DNA of 64,000 nt, taken from NCBI RefSeq assembly GCF_000685015.1, contig NZ_BAYA01000009.1, positions 310,001-374,000 of the forward strand, given 5' to 3'. Below, in pieces: positions 50,111 to 60,259 of this stretch; position 1 is the stretch's first letter, and each line of letters opens with the position of its first letter. The notes below the pieces were generated by a model. That model was not told the DNA's origin, ran no database searches, and was given only the letters and a program-made list of their open reading frames with translations. The DNA is from Paraburkholderia bannensis NBRC 103871. Lineage in GTDB: Bacteria > Pseudomonadota > Gammaproteobacteria > Burkholderiales > Burkholderiaceae. Both the position numbers and the translations under genes were made by a program.

Positions 50111-52960
50111 ATGAGCGACAAGAAAGCATCCTCCGGCAAGCCGCAGAAGTCCGAATCGAAGTACCCCGTCAACCTGCTCGACACCGCGTTCCCGATGCGC
50201 GGCGACCTGCCCAAGCGCGAGCCGCAATGGGTCAAGGAGTGGGAAGAGCAAGGGATCTACAAGAAGATCCGCGCCGCTTCGAAAGGCCGCAAGAAGTTCA
50301 TCCTGCACGATGGCCCGCCGTATGCGAACGGCGACATCCACCTCGGCCACGCGGTGAACAAGATTCTCAAGGACATGATCGTCAAGGCGCGCAATCTCGC
50401 GGGCTATGACGCGGTCTACGTGCCGGGCTGGGACTGCCACGGCATGCCCATCGAAATCCAGATCGAAAAGCAGTTCGGCAAGTCGCTGCCCGCCCAGGAA
50501 GTGATGAAGAAGGCGCGCGAGTACGCCGCCGGCCAGATCGAGACGCAGAAGGCGGGCTTCAAGCGCCTGGGCGTGCTCGGCGACTGGGACAACCCGTACA
50601 AGACCATGAACTTCGTGAACGAGGCGGGCGAAATCCGCGCACTCGCGAAGATCATCGAAAAGGGCTACGTGTTCCGCGGCCTGAAGCCGGTGAACTGGTG
50701 CTTCGACTGCGGCTCGGCGCTGGCTGAGGCGGAAGTCGAATACAAGGACAAGACCGATCCGACCATCGACGTGCTGTTCACGTTCGCGCAGCCCGCTGAA
50801 ACGGCGGCGGCGTTCGGTCTGCCCGCCCTGCCGCGCGAAGAAGGCGGCATCGTGATCTGGACGACCACGCCCTGGACGATCCCGTCGAACCAGGCGCTCA
50901 ACGTGCACCCGGAAATCGAGTACGCGCTCGTCGATACGCCGCGCGGCCTGCTGATTTTCGCGAAGGAGCGCGTCGAAGCCTGCCTGAAGGACTTCGGGCT
51001 CGAAGGCACGGTCATCGCCACGACCCTGGGCGAAAAGCTTTCGCTGTTGCGCTTTAACCACCCGCTCGCCTCCGCGCATCCGGGCTACCAGCGCACCTCG
51101 CCCATCTATCTGGGCGACTACGTGACGACCGACACCGGCACCGGCATCGTGCACTCGGCGCCCGCCTACGGCGTGGAAGACTTCGTGTCGTGCAAGGCGC
51201 ACAACATGGCCGACTCGGACATCATCAGCCCGGTGATGGGCGATGGCCGCTACGTCGAATCGCTGCCGCTGTTCGGCGGCCTGTCGATCTGGGACGCGAA
51301 CCCGAAGATCGTCGATGCGCTCGACGCCGCCGGCACCCTGCTGCGCAGCGAAAAGTACCTGCACAGCTACATGCACTGCTGGCGCCACAAGACGCCCATC
51401 ATCTACCGCGCGACCTCGCAATGGTTCGCGGGCATGGACGTGACGCCCAAGGACGGCGGCAAGACGCTGCGCGAAACCGCGCTCGAAGGCATCGAAGCCA
51501 CCGCGTTCTACCCGTCGTGGGGCAAGCAGCGCCTGTTCTCGATGATCGCCAACCGCCCGGACTGGACGCTTTCGCGCCAGCGCCAATGGGGCGTGCCGAT
51601 GGCGTTCTTCGTGCACAAGGAAACCGGCGAGCTGCACCCGCGCACGCTGGAACTGCTCGAAGAAGTCGCTCAGCGCGTAGAAAAATCCGGTATCGAAGCG
51701 TGGCAGACGCTCGACCCGCGCGAACTGATCGGCGACGACGCGAACATCTACGAGAAGAACCGCGACACGCTGGACGTGTGGTTCGACTCGGGCACGACGC
51801 ACTGGCACGTGCTGCGCGGCTCACACAAGGATGACCTGCAATTCCCGGCCGACCTGTACCTGGAAGGCTCGGATCAGCACCGCGGCTGGTTCCACTCGTC
51901 GCTGCTGACGGCGTCGATGCTCGACGGCCGCCCGCCGTACAACGCCCTGCTCACGCACGGCTTCACCGTCGACGGCGAAGGCCGCAAGATGTCGAAGTCG
52001 CTCGGCAACGGCGTCGATCCGCATGAAGTCGCAAACCGTCTGGGCGCGGAAATCATCCGCCTGTGGATCGCTTCGACCGACTACTCGGGCGAGCTGGCGA
52101 TCTCGGAAGAAATCTTGAAGCGCGTGACGGAAGGCTATCGCCGTATCCGCAACACGCTGCGCTTCCTGCTCTCGAACCTGTCGGACTTCGACTTCGAGAA
52201 AAACGCGCTGCCGGCGGATCAGTGGCTCGAAATCGACCGCTACGCGGTTGCGCTCACGCACACGCTGCAAAACGACGTGCTCTCGCACTACGACCGCTAC
52301 GAGTTCCACCCGGTCGTGGCGAAGCTGCAGACGTTCTGCTCGGAAGACCTCGGCGGCTTCTATCTGGACGTGCTGAAGGATCGCCTCTACACGAGCGCGC
52401 CGGATTCGGCCGCCCGTCGCGGCGCGCAGACGGCGCTGCATCACATCACGCACAGCCTGCTGCGCATCCTCGCGCCGTTCCTGTCGTTCACGGCCGAAGA
52501 AGCGTGGAAGGTGTTCCAGCCGAACACCGAAACCATCTTCACCGAGACCTTCCACGCGTTCCCGGACGTCGCGAACGCGCCGGAACTGATCGCCAAGTGG
52601 ACGCTGCTGCGCGAAGTGCGCGGCAACGTGACGAAGGCGCTCGAAGAAGCGCGCGTGGCGAACCAGATCGGCTCGTCGCTGCAGGCCGAAGTGCGCATCC
52701 TCGCGAGCGGCGCGCGTTATGACGCCCTCACCTCGCTCGGCGACGACCTCAAGTTCGTGCTGATCACCTCGGCGGCGGAAGTCGTGAAGGTCGAAAGCGA
52801 AGCGGACGAAGGCGTCGAAGTCGTGACCTCGAAGTACCTCAAGTGCGAGCGCTGCTGGCACTACCGCGAGGACGTGGGCGCGAACGCCGAGCATCCGGGC
52901 CTGTGCGGCCGCTGCGTGGTGAATCTGTTCGGTAACGGCGAAAACCGGAGCGCCGCATAA
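50111..52960 (+). CDS. ileS: Isoleucyl-tRNA synthetase
   Basis: Charges tRNA-Ile. 949 residues, class I synthetase. HIGH motif as GDIHLGH (near 74), KMSKS in GRKMSKSLGNGVDP (near 626), the editing domain with WTTTPWTIPSNQALNVHPE, FDSGTTHWHVL, and a C-terminal zinc finger CERCWHYREDVG with CGRC. The frame is open to 50033, but MSDKKASSGKPQKSESKYPV at 50111 is the usual start. An inverted repeat (GCAACCG 50020-50026, CGGTTGC 50049-50055) lies in the 178 bp upstream. The stop overlaps the lspA start by one base. Confidence 0.97.
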   Translation: MSDKKASSGKPQKSESKYPVNLLDTAFPMRGDLPKREPQWVKEWEEQGIYKKIRAASKGRKKFILHDGPPYANGDIHLGHAVNKILKDMIVKARNLAGYDAVYVPGWDCHGMPIEIQIEKQFGKSLPAQEVMKKAREYAAGQIETQKAGFKRLGVLGDWDNPYKTMNFVNEAGEIRALAKIIEKGYVFRGLKPVNWCFDCGSALAEAEVEYKDKTDPTIDVLFTFAQPAETAAAFGLPALPREEGGIVIWTTTPWTIPSNQALNVHPEIEYALVDTPRGLLIFAKERVEACLKDFGLEGTVIATTLGEKLSLLRFNHPLASAHPGYQRTSPIYLGDYVTTDTGTGIVHSAPAYGVEDFVSCKAHNMADSDIISPVMGDGRYVESLPLFGGLSIWDANPKIVDALDAAGTLLRSEKYLHSYMHCWRHKTPIIYRATSQWFAGMDVTPKDGGKTLRETALEGIEATAFYPSWGKQRLFSMIANRPDWTLSRQRQWGVPMAFFVHKETGELHPRTLELLEEVAQRVEKSGIEAWQTLDPRELIGDDANIYEKNRDTLDVWFDSGTTHWHVLRGSHKDDLQFPADLYLEGSDQHRGWFHSSLLTASMLDGRPPYNALLTHGFTVDGEGRKMSKSLGNGVDPHEVANRLGAEIIRLWIASTDYSGELAISEEILKRVTEGYRRIRNTLRFLLSNLSDFDFEKNALPADQWLEIDRYAVALTHTLQNDVLSHYDRYEFHPVVAKLQTFCSEDLGGFYLDVLKDRLYTSAPDSAARRGAQTALHHITHSLLRILAPFLSFTAEEAWKVFQPNTETIFTETFHAFPDVANAPELIAKWTLLREVRGNVTKALEEARVANQIGSSLQAEVRILASGARYDALTSLGDDLKFVLITSAAEVVKVESEADEGVEVVTSKYLKCERCWHYREDVGANAEHPGLCGRCVVNLFGNGENRSAA

Positions 52961-53493
52961 TGGCCAAGTCCCTGTCGAAGCAGGCCAAGCCGAACGGCGC
53001 CAATGGAGCCAACGGCGCCAGGGGCACGCTGGTGCCGTGGCTCGGCATCGCGGTCATCGTGATCCTCGCGGATCAGCTCACGAAGATCGCCATTTCCAAG
53101 GTGTTCGCTTACGGTGAAGGCCGCGTGATCACGCCGTTCTTCAACCTCGTGCTCGTGTACAACAAGGGCGCGGCGTTCAGCTTCCTCGCTGCGGCAGGCG
53201 GCTGGCAGCGCTGGGCCTTCACGGCGCTGGGCGTCGTGGCGGCGCTCGTCATCAGCTACCTGCTCAAGCGTCATGCGGGGCAGCGTCTGTTCTGCACGGC
53301 GCTCGCGCTGATCCTGGGCGGCGCGCTCGGCAACGTGCTCGACCGCCTGATGTACGGGCATGTGATCGACTTCCTCGACTTCCACCTGGGCGCGTCGCAC
53401 TGGCCCGCGTTCAACGTCGCGGATAGCGCGATCACCGTCGGCGCCGTGCTGCTGGTGTTCGACGAACTGCGCCGCGTGCGCGGTTCGCGCTAA
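52960..53493 (+). CDS. lspA: Lipoprotein signal peptidase II
   Basis: Aspartyl protease in the inner membrane that removes signal peptides from diacylated prolipoproteins. 177 residues with four membrane helices. Catalytic Asp residues are in GNVLDRLMYGHVIDFLDFH and FNVADSAITVG; also VLVYNKGAAFSFLA. The N-terminal 20 residues are an Asn/Gly/Ala-rich cytosolic extension (KPNGANGANGARG) longer than in E. coli. Start ATG shares a base with the ileS TAA. Its substrates would include the lipoprotein at 21036-21659. Confidence 0.96.
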   Translation: MAKSLSKQAKPNGANGANGARGTLVPWLGIAVIVILADQLTKIAISKVFAYGEGRVITPFFNLVLVYNKGAAFSFLAAAGGWQRWAFTALGVVAALVISYLLKRHAGQRLFCTALALILGGALGNVLDRLMYGHVIDFLDFHLGASHWPAFNVADSAITVGAVLLVFDELRRVRGSR

Positions 53494-53529
53494 CGCGCAC
53501 GTGTAGTCAAGAGACAGAGGAGACGGGCC

Positions 53530-54759
53530 TTGAACACCTCCGCAGCAACATCAGGCGAGCTGGCCGGACGCCATCTCGTGCTCGGCATGTCGGGCGGCAT
53601 CGCCTGCTACAAGATCGCTGAACTCACGCGCCTCTTGACCAAGGCTGGCGCGACCGTGCAAGTCGTGATGACCGAGGCCGCCACGCAGTTCATCACGCCC
53701 GTGACGATGCAGGCGCTCTCGGGCCGCCCCGTCTACACGAGCCAGTGGGACGGCCGCGTGCCCAACAACATGGCGCACATCGACCTGTCGCGCGAAGCGG
53801 ACGCCATCGTCATCGCCCCCGCCTCGACCGACTTCATCGCCAAGCTCGCCAACGGTTTCGCCGACGACCTGCTCTCGACGCTGTGCGTCGCGCGCGACTG
53901 TCCGCTGCTGGTGGTGCCGGCCATGAACCGGCAGATGTGGCAGAACCCTGCCACGCAGCGCAACGTCGCGCAGATCCGTGCGGACGGCATCGAAACGCTC
54001 GGCCCCGATTCCGGCCCGCAGGCTTGCGGCGAAGTCGGCGACGGGCGCATGCTGGAGCCGCAAGCCGTCTATGAAGCGATCGTGTCGTTCTTCGCGCCCA
54101 AGGTGCTGGCAGGCCGCAAGCTGCTGATCACCGCCGGGCCGACTTTCGAGCCGCTCGATCCGGTGCGCGGCATCACCAACCGTTCGAGCGGCAAGATGGG
54201 CTTTGCGCTGGCGCGCGCTGCGCAGCAGGCGGGCGCCGAAGTCCATCTGGTCGCGGGCCCGGTCGCGCTGGAGACGCCCTGGGGCGTGTTCCGCGAAGAC
54301 GTGCAGACTGCGCAGCAGATGTACGACGCCGTGATGCGTGGCGTGCCCGATGCCGATGTCTTTATCGGCGTGGCCGCGGTGGCCGACTGGCGCGTCGATC
54401 ACGTCGCCGAGCACAAGATCAAGAAGACGGCGGAGCATCGCATGCCCACGTTCTCCTTCGTCGAGAACCCCGACATTCTCGCCTCGGTCGCGGCGCTGCA
54501 GGATCCGCCCTACTGCGTGGGCTTCGCCGCGGAAAGCGGCGACCTGGACGTACACGGCGAAGAAAAACGCGCCCGCAAGAAGGTGCCGCTTTTGATCGGC
54601 AATCTTGGCCCGCAGACCTTCGGCCAGGACGACAATGAAGTCGTGCTGTTCGAAGCCAGCGGCCGCACGCCGCTGCCGCGCGCGGCCAAGGTCACGCTCG
54701 CGCAGACGCTGATCGCCGAAATCGCGAAACGTCTGCCGGATACGGGCATCCTGACCTGA
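53530..54759 (+). CDS. coaBC: Phosphopantothenoylcysteine synthetase/decarboxylase
   Basis: Two consecutive steps of coenzyme A synthesis: ligation of cysteine to phosphopantothenate (CoaB, C-terminal) and decarboxylation by the FMN-bound CoaC (N-terminal). 409 residues. CoaC: HLVLGMSGGIACYKIAELTR, PASTDFIAKLANGFADDLLS, PAMNRQMWQNPATQ. CoaB: ITAGPTFEPLDPVRGITNRS and SSGKMGFALARAA, with KIKK near 300. Start codon is TTG at 53530, set by GAGGAG at 53516-53521; no nearby in-frame ATG fits. Confidence 0.95.
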   Translation: MNTSAATSGELAGRHLVLGMSGGIACYKIAELTRLLTKAGATVQVVMTEAATQFITPVTMQALSGRPVYTSQWDGRVPNNMAHIDLSREADAIVIAPASTDFIAKLANGFADDLLSTLCVARDCPLLVVPAMNRQMWQNPATQRNVAQIRADGIETLGPDSGPQACGEVGDGRMLEPQAVYEAIVSFFAPKVLAGRKLLITAGPTFEPLDPVRGITNRSSGKMGFALARAAQQAGAEVHLVAGPVALETPWGVFREDVQTAQQMYDAVMRGVPDADVFIGVAAVADWRVDHVAEHKIKKTAEHRMPTFSFVENPDILASVAALQDPPYCVGFAAESGDLDVHGEEKRARKKVPLLIGNLGPQTFGQDDNEVVLFEASGRTPLPRAAKVTLAQTLIAEIAKRLPDTGILT

Positions 54760-54848
54760 TGCATGCGCGGACGCGGTGCCGGCGCAGGCAAGCGCGCCGC
54801 GTGCCGCGCACGTTGTAGAAGGCACGTCGTTGAAGGAGCCGTACTGCC

Positions 54849-55847
54849 ATGACACTGCTTTCCGTACTGGATCAATCGCCCGTGATCGCCGGGCACAGCG
54901 CGGCGGACGCCATCGCCGCCACCATCGAGCTTGCCCAGCTCGCCGATGACCTTGGCTACACGCGCTACTGGTGCGCCGAGCACCACGGCCTGCTGGGCGT
55001 CTGCAATCCCTGTCCCGAAGTCATGCTCGCCCGGCTGGGCAGCGTGACGAAGCGCATCCGGATCGGCTCGGGCGGCATCATGCTGCCGTACTACAGCCCG
55101 TTCAAGGTCGCCGAGCAATTCATGATGCTCGAAGCGCTCTTTCCGGGCCGCGTCGACCTGGGCGTGGGCCGCGCGCCGGGCGGCGACATGCGCACGGCGC
55201 AAGCCGTGGCAGCGGGCGCCTACAATCGCGGCGACCAGTTCGCGCAACAGGTGCAGGATCTTGTCGGCCTGATGGACGGCACGCTCGCGTCCGGCCATCT
55301 CGCCAATGGCGTGGTGCTGCAACCGCAGATCGACACGCGCCCGCAACTCTGGGTGCTCGGCTCCAGCGACTTCGGCGGCGAGCTTGCGGCGCAACTGGGC
55401 CTGCGCTTCTCGTTTGCGCATTTCATCAACGCGCACTTCGGCCATCTGGTCGCGAATGCGTATCGCGAGCGCTTCCAGCCGGGCCACGAAGCGAAGCCGT
55501 ATCTGGCGTGCGCCGTGTTCGCGATCTGCGCCGACACCGAAGCCGAAGCCGCCGACCTCGAAAAAGCCGTCGACCTGCGCCGCGTGCAGATGGCCTACGG
55601 CCTGAATGCGCCGATCCCGAGTCTCGAACAAGGCCGCGCGCAGGAATACGGCGAACGCGAGCAAATCGTGATCGACCGCGAGAAGCCGCGCAGCATCATC
55701 GGCACGCCCGAGAGCGTCGCGGAGCGCCTGCGCGCCTTGCAGGATCGCTTTCACGCCGACGAACTCGTCGTGCTCACTGTCGCAGGCAGCTACAAGGCGC
55801 GCCTGCGCTCCTACGAATTACTCGCCGAGGCGTTTGAACTCGCTTGA
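54849..55847 (+). CDS. LLM-class flavin-dependent oxidoreductase
   Basis: 332 residues of the bacterial-luciferase-like superfamily (MsnO8 subgroup): LSVLDQSPVIAGHSAADAIA at the start, LGYTRYWCAEHHGLLGVCNP, RIRIGSGGIMLPYYSPFKVA, RVDLGVGRAPGGDMRTAQA and IIGTPESVAERLRAL. These enzymes use reduced flavin supplied by another protein; the substrate is unknown. AAGGAG precedes the ATG. It sits between coaBC and dut, genes that are often adjacent, with 89 and 36 bp spacing. Confidence 0.88.
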   Translation: MTLLSVLDQSPVIAGHSAADAIAATIELAQLADDLGYTRYWCAEHHGLLGVCNPCPEVMLARLGSVTKRIRIGSGGIMLPYYSPFKVAEQFMMLEALFPGRVDLGVGRAPGGDMRTAQAVAAGAYNRGDQFAQQVQDLVGLMDGTLASGHLANGVVLQPQIDTRPQLWVLGSSDFGGELAAQLGLRFSFAHFINAHFGHLVANAYRERFQPGHEAKPYLACAVFAICADTEAEAADLEKAVDLRRVQMAYGLNAPIPSLEQGRAQEYGEREQIVIDREKPRSIIGTPESVAERLRALQDRFHADELVVLTVAGSYKARLRSYELLAEAFELA

Positions 55848-55883
55848 ATCTGTTTGAACGCCCTCGAACCTGAACGGAACCCC

Positions 55884-56330
55884 ATGAAAATCGACATCAA
55901 GATCCTCAACGACCGCATGCGCGACCAGCTGCCCCACTACGCCACGCCGGGCAGCGCGGGCCTTGACCTGCGTGCGTGCCTCGACGCGCCGGTCACGCTC
56001 GAACCGGGCGAAACCAAGCTGATCCCGACGGGTCTCGCGATCCATCTCGCCGATCCGGGCTACGCTGCGCTGATCCTGCCGCGCTCGGGCCTCGGCCACA
56101 AGCACGGCATCGTGCTGGGCAACCTGGTCGGCCTGATCGACTCGGACTACCAGGGCGAGCTGATGATCTCCACCTGGAACCGTGGCCACACGACCTTCAC
56201 GCTGAACCCGCTGGAGCGCCTCGCGCAGCTCGTGATCGTGCCGGTCGTGCAGGCGCAGTTCAATATCGTCGACGACTTCGAAGCGAGCCAGCGCGGCGAA
56301 GGCGGTTTCGGCAGCACGGGCAAGCACTAA
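55884..56330 (+). CDS. dut: Deoxyuridine 5'-triphosphate nucleotidohydrolase
   Basis: Hydrolyses dUTP to dUMP, keeping uracil out of DNA and feeding thymidylate synthesis. 148 residues; homotrimeric family. Motifs in order: PGSAGLDLRAC, PRSGLGHKHGIVLGNLVGLI with DSDYQGEL, NRGHTTFTLNPLERLAQLVI, and the C-terminal GEGGFGSTGKH. The ATG at 55884 is preferred over 55854 because homologues begin MKIDIKILN. Followed by a terminator. Confidence 0.96.
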   Translation: MKIDIKILNDRMRDQLPHYATPGSAGLDLRACLDAPVTLEPGETKLIPTGLAIHLADPGYAALILPRSGLGHKHGIVLGNLVGLIDSDYQGELMISTWNRGHTTFTLNPLERLAQLVIVPVVQAQFNIVDDFEASQRGEGGFGSTGKH

Positions 56331-56372
56331 GCTTCGCGCTTCGCGCGGTCTTGCGCGATTCGCCGCGGCAAC

Positions 56373-56402
56373 AAAAAAGCACGCTTTCGAGCGTGCTTTT
56401 TT
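56373..56402. terminator. Bidirectional terminator between dut and the permease
   Basis: AAAAAAGCACGC (56373-56384), TTTCGA, GCGTGCTTTTTT (56391-56402). Confidence 0.92.
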
Positions 56403-56439
56403 GCTTCATTGCCTTTTGCGTGCCGAGTTGGCAACAGTA

Positions 56440-57834
56440 TCAGGCTGCCGGTTGCCCGCGTCGCCGATACCACACCGCATACACGATCGTCAGCGCCACG
56501 AGAAACGCCACGCCATACGCCAGCGTCATGCGGAATTCGCGCGTGAACGCCGTGCCGACCAGGATGCCGAGCATCAGCAGCGCGCCCAGCACGCTCGTGA
56601 ACGGAAAGCCCCACATACGGAACTTGAGCGGCTCGCCACCCTGCTTCACGCGGAAGAAAATCTGCGTCACGAAGATCATGAGCCAGGTGAACATCGCGCC
56701 AAACATGGCAATCGACATCATCAGCGTGAACGCCGTCTGCGGCCACAGTGCGTTGAGCACGGCAGACACCGCAATGCCGATGGTCGAGAGCGACAGCGCT
56801 GCCGTCGGCACGCCCTGACGCGTGAGGCGGCCGAACGCGGCGGGCGCATAACCCGCACGCGACAGGCTGAACATCATGCGCGTGGTGATGTAGAGCTGGC
56901 TGTTCATCGCCGACAGTGCGGCCACCAGCACGATGAAGTTGATCGCGCCCGCCGCATACGGCACGCCGGTTTCGGCCATGACCTTCACGAACGGGCTTTC
57001 GTTGCCGCCCGCCTCAGTCCACGGCACGATGGCGAGCATCAGCGCGAGCGTGAGCAGATAGAACAGCACGAGGCGCACGACCGTGGCGCGGAACGCACGC
57101 GTGACCGCGCGCTGCGGGTCTTGCGCTTCGGCGGCGGCAACGGCGATGGTCTCCAGCCCCAGATAGCTGAACAGCGAGACGATGGTGCCGACCCACACGC
57201 CCCACCAGCCCTTGGGCAGCCAGCCGCCATGCGAGGTGTAGTTCGCCACGCCCACGCCCGAATCAGCAGGCGCGTGCCAGACGAACCACGCGCCGAGCAC
57301 GATGAAGGCGACGATTGCAGCGATCTTGAGGCTGGAGAAGAGGTATTCGATGCTGCCGTAGGCGCGCACACTCATTGCGTTCACAACGATCAGCGCCGCC
57401 GAAAAGCCGACGATCCAGTAAAGCCCCGGCACATGCGGAAACCAGAACTTCATGTACACGGCGATCGCCGACACTTCGGTGCCGACCGCCAGCACATACG
57501 CCGACCAGTACGCATAGCGCACCAGAAAACCCGCGAGCGGCCCGATGTAGTGCTCGGCATACGCGCCGAACGAACCGGACGTCGGATGCGCGACCGTCAT
57601 CTCGGCGAGCGCCCCCATCAGCAGCAAGGCGATCAGTGCGCCGATCGCGTAGGAAATGAGCACGCCCGGCCCGGCAAAGCTGATCGCGAAGCCGCTGCCG
57701 AGAAACAGGCCCGTGCCGACCGCGCCGCCAATGGCGATCATCGTCATCTGGCCAGCCGACAGCCCGCGGCGCAGACCGCGCTCGCGCTCGACGATGGAGT
57801 CGAACGCACCCTTTTTATCTGAACTCACCTTCAC
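56440..57834 (-). CDS. APC-superfamily amino-acid permease
   Basis: 464 residues, about 12 membrane helices, of the amino-acid transporter (AAT) family. Typical first helix AGQMTMIAIGGAVGTGLFLG with the substrate-binding Gly-rich turn, then GALAEMTVAHPTSGSFGAYA, FSYLGLETIAVAAAEAQDPQ and ALSAMNSQLYITTRMMFSLS. Substrate cannot be fixed; relatives carry aromatic, GABA or histidine-type amino acids. Stands alone between the dut terminator and that of clpA. Confidence 0.9.
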   Translation of the reverse strand: MKVSSDKKGAFDSIVERERGLRRGLSAGQMTMIAIGGAVGTGLFLGSGFAISFAGPGVLISYAIGALIALLLMGALAEMTVAHPTSGSFGAYAEHYIGPLAGFLVRYAYWSAYVLAVGTEVSAIAVYMKFWFPHVPGLYWIVGFSAALIVVNAMSVRAYGSIEYLFSSLKIAAIVAFIVLGAWFVWHAPADSGVGVANYTSHGGWLPKGWWGVWVGTIVSLFSYLGLETIAVAAAEAQDPQRAVTRAFRATVVRLVLFYLLTLALMLAIVPWTEAGGNESPFVKVMAETGVPYAAGAINFIVLVAALSAMNSQLYITTRMMFSLSRAGYAPAAFGRLTRQGVPTAALSLSTIGIAVSAVLNALWPQTAFTLMMSIAMFGAMFTWLMIFVTQIFFRVKQGGEPLKFRMWGFPFTSVLGALLMLGILVGTAFTREFRMTLAYGVAFLVALTIVYAVWYRRRGQPAA

Positions 57835-57912
57835 CCTCTACGACATGCGGCCAGTTTGCCGAGGTTGCGCGCGCATTCGACGTCGTTCGACGAATTTGCG
57901 CGCAGAAAAGAA

Positions 57913-57942
57913 AACGGCGCGGACTGTGAAGTCCGCGCCGTT
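57913..57942 (-). terminator. Terminator of clpS-clpA
   Basis: AACGGCGCGGACT (57913-57925), GTGA, AGTCCGCGCCGTT (57930-57942); on the minus strand the stem runs into TTCTTTTC. Confidence 0.88.
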
Positions 57943-57967
57943 CCGGCTGGCCTGAAGCGGAAACCGC

Positions 57968-60259
57968 TTATTCTACTTCGACCGCCTCCGGCGGCCGTGT
58001 GGCCGGTTGCTCGTCGAACGTGAGCAGCACCTTGTCGTCCGCATCGACATCCACGGTCACGCGGCCACCGTTCATCAGCTTGCCGAACAGCAGTTCGTCG
58101 GCCAGCGCACGGCGGATCGTGTCCTGGATCAGGCGTTGCATCGGTCGCGCGCCCATGAGCGGGTCGAAACCATGCTTGGCCAGATGGGCACGCAGCGCGT
58201 CGGTGAAGAGCGCATCGACCTTCTTCTCGTGCAGTTGATCTTCCAGCTGCATGAGGAACTTGTCGACCACGCGCATGATGATTTCCTCATCGAGCGCACG
58301 GAAGCTGATCGTCGCATCCAGACGGTTACGGAACTCCGGCGTGAACAGGCGCTTGATGTCGGCCATTTCGTCGCCTTGTTCGCGGCGCGTCGTGAAACCA
58401 ATCGTCGACTTGTTCATCGTGTCGGCGCCCGCATTCGTCGTCATGATGATGATGACGTTGCGGAAATCCGCCTTGCGGCCGTTGTTGTCCGTCAGCGTGC
58501 CGTGATCCATCACCTGCAGCAGCACGTTGAAGATGTCCGGGTGCGCTTTCTCGATTTCGTCGAGCAGCAGCACGCAGTGCGGCTTCTTCGTGACAGCTTC
58601 GGTGAGCAGACCGCCCTGGTCGAAACCGACATAGCCCGGCGGCGCGCCGATCAGACGGCTCACCGCGTGACGCTCCATGTACTCCGACATGTCGAAGCGG
58701 ATCAGCTCGATACCGAGCGTGAACGCCAGCTGGCGCGCCACTTCGGTCTTGCCGACGCCCGTGGGGCCGGAGAACAGGAACGAGCCAATCGGCTTGTCCG
58801 TCTTGCCCAGACCCGCGCGCGCCATCTTGATCGAAGCGGACAGCGCGTCGATCGCCGGATCCTGACCGAACACGACGGCCTTCAGATCGCGGTCGAGCGT
58901 CTGCAGCTTGCTGCGATCGTCCTGCGACACGCTTTGAGCCGGCACGCGCGCGATCTTCGAGATGATCTCTTCGATCTCGCTCTTGCCGATGGTCTTCTTC
59001 TGCTTCGACTTCGGCAGGATGCGTTGCGCCGCGCCCGCTTCGTCGATCACGTCGATGGCCTTGTCCGGCAGATGACGGTCGGTGATGAAACGTGCCGACA
59101 GCTCAGCCGCCGCGTTCAAGGCACCCGACGAATATTTCACGCCGTGGTGCTCTTCGAAGCGCGACTTCAGGCCGCGCAGGATCGCCACCGTCTGTTCGAC
59201 AGTCGGCTCGATCACATCGACCTTCTGGAAGCGCCGCGACAACGCAGCGTCTTTTTCGAAGATCCCGCGATATTCCGTGAAGGTCGTCGCGCCGATGCAC
59301 TTGAGCGTGCCCGACGAGAGCGCCGGCTTGAGCAGGTTCGATGCGTCGAGCGTACCGCCCGATGCCGCACCCGCGCCAATCAGCGTGTGGATCTCGTCGA
59401 TGAACAGGATCGCGTGCGGGCGCTCCTTCAACTCCTTGAGCACGGTCTTCAGACGTTGCTCGAAGTCGCCGCGGTATTTCGTGCCAGCCAGCAGCGCGCC
59501 CATATCGAGCGAGTACACCTGCGCGTCGGCGAGAATGTCCGGCACTTCGCCGCGCGTGATGCGCCAGGCGAGGCCTTCCGCGATCGCGGTCTTGCCCACG
59601 CCGGCTTCGCCCACGAGCAGCGGATTGTTCTTGCGGCGGCGGCACAGCACCTGCACCACGCGCTCGACTTCGGACTCGCGGCCGATCAACGGATCGATGC
59701 GGCCATCCTTCGCCATCTGGTTCAGGTTCTGCGTGAACTGGGCGAGCGGGGTTTCCTTCTGGCCTGCGGCGTCTTCTGCTTCCGCGTTGGCGTCGCTCGA
59801 CTTGGCGGCTTCGCCGCTGCCGGTCTTGGCAATGCCATGCGAAATGAAGTTCACGACATCCAGACGCGTGACGCCCTGCTGTTGCAGGTAGTACACAGCG
59901 TGCGAGTCCTTCTCGCCGAAGATCGCAACCAGCACGTTCGCGCCCGTGACTTCCTTCTTGCCGTTGGAAGTGGACTGGACGTGCATGATCGCGCGCTGGA
60001 TCACGCGCTGGAACCCGAGCGTCGGCTGTGTGTCGACGTCATCCGTTCCTGGCACCGTAGGGGTGTTGTCGTGAATAAAGTTGCGCAGGTTCTGTCGCAG
60101 GTCTTCGATATTCGCGGCGCACGCTCGCAGCACTTCCGCGGCTGTTGGGTTGTCCAACAGCGCCAGCAAAAGGTGCTCGACCGTGATGAACTCATGCCGC
60201 GCCTGACGTGCTTCCATGAACGCCATGTGCAGGCTGACTTCCAGTTCCTGGGCAATCAT
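57968..60259 (-). CDS. clpA: ATP-dependent Clp protease ATPase subunit ClpA
   Basis: AAA+ unfoldase that feeds proteins to ClpP. 763 residues. N-domain MIAQELEVSLHMAFMEARQA; first ATPase ring with LVGEAGVGKTAIAEGLAWR (near 218); second with FSGPTGVGKTEVARQLA (near 497) and HCVLLLDEIEKAHPDIFNVL. Contains IGFTTRRE rather than a ClpP-loop spelled as in ClpX, as usual for ClpA. GGAGGAAG before ATG 60259 fixes the start; the clpS stop overlaps it (ATGA). ClpP is not in the window. Confidence 0.96.
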   Translation of the reverse strand: MIAQELEVSLHMAFMEARQARHEFITVEHLLLALLDNPTAAEVLRACAANIEDLRQNLRNFIHDNTPTVPGTDDVDTQPTLGFQRVIQRAIMHVQSTSNGKKEVTGANVLVAIFGEKDSHAVYYLQQQGVTRLDVVNFISHGIAKTGSGEAAKSSDANAEAEDAAGQKETPLAQFTQNLNQMAKDGRIDPLIGRESEVERVVQVLCRRRKNNPLLVGEAGVGKTAIAEGLAWRITRGEVPDILADAQVYSLDMGALLAGTKYRGDFEQRLKTVLKELKERPHAILFIDEIHTLIGAGAASGGTLDASNLLKPALSSGTLKCIGATTFTEYRGIFEKDAALSRRFQKVDVIEPTVEQTVAILRGLKSRFEEHHGVKYSSGALNAAAELSARFITDRHLPDKAIDVIDEAGAAQRILPKSKQKKTIGKSEIEEIISKIARVPAQSVSQDDRSKLQTLDRDLKAVVFGQDPAIDALSASIKMARAGLGKTDKPIGSFLFSGPTGVGKTEVARQLAFTLGIELIRFDMSEYMERHAVSRLIGAPPGYVGFDQGGLLTEAVTKKPHCVLLLDEIEKAHPDIFNVLLQVMDHGTLTDNNGRKADFRNVIIIMTTNAGADTMNKSTIGFTTRREQGDEMADIKRLFTPEFRNRLDATISFRALDEEIIMRVVDKFLMQLEDQLHEKKVDALFTDALRAHLAKHGFDPLMGARPMQRLIQDTIRRALADELLFGKLMNGGRVTVDVDADDKVLLTFDEQPATRPPEAVEVE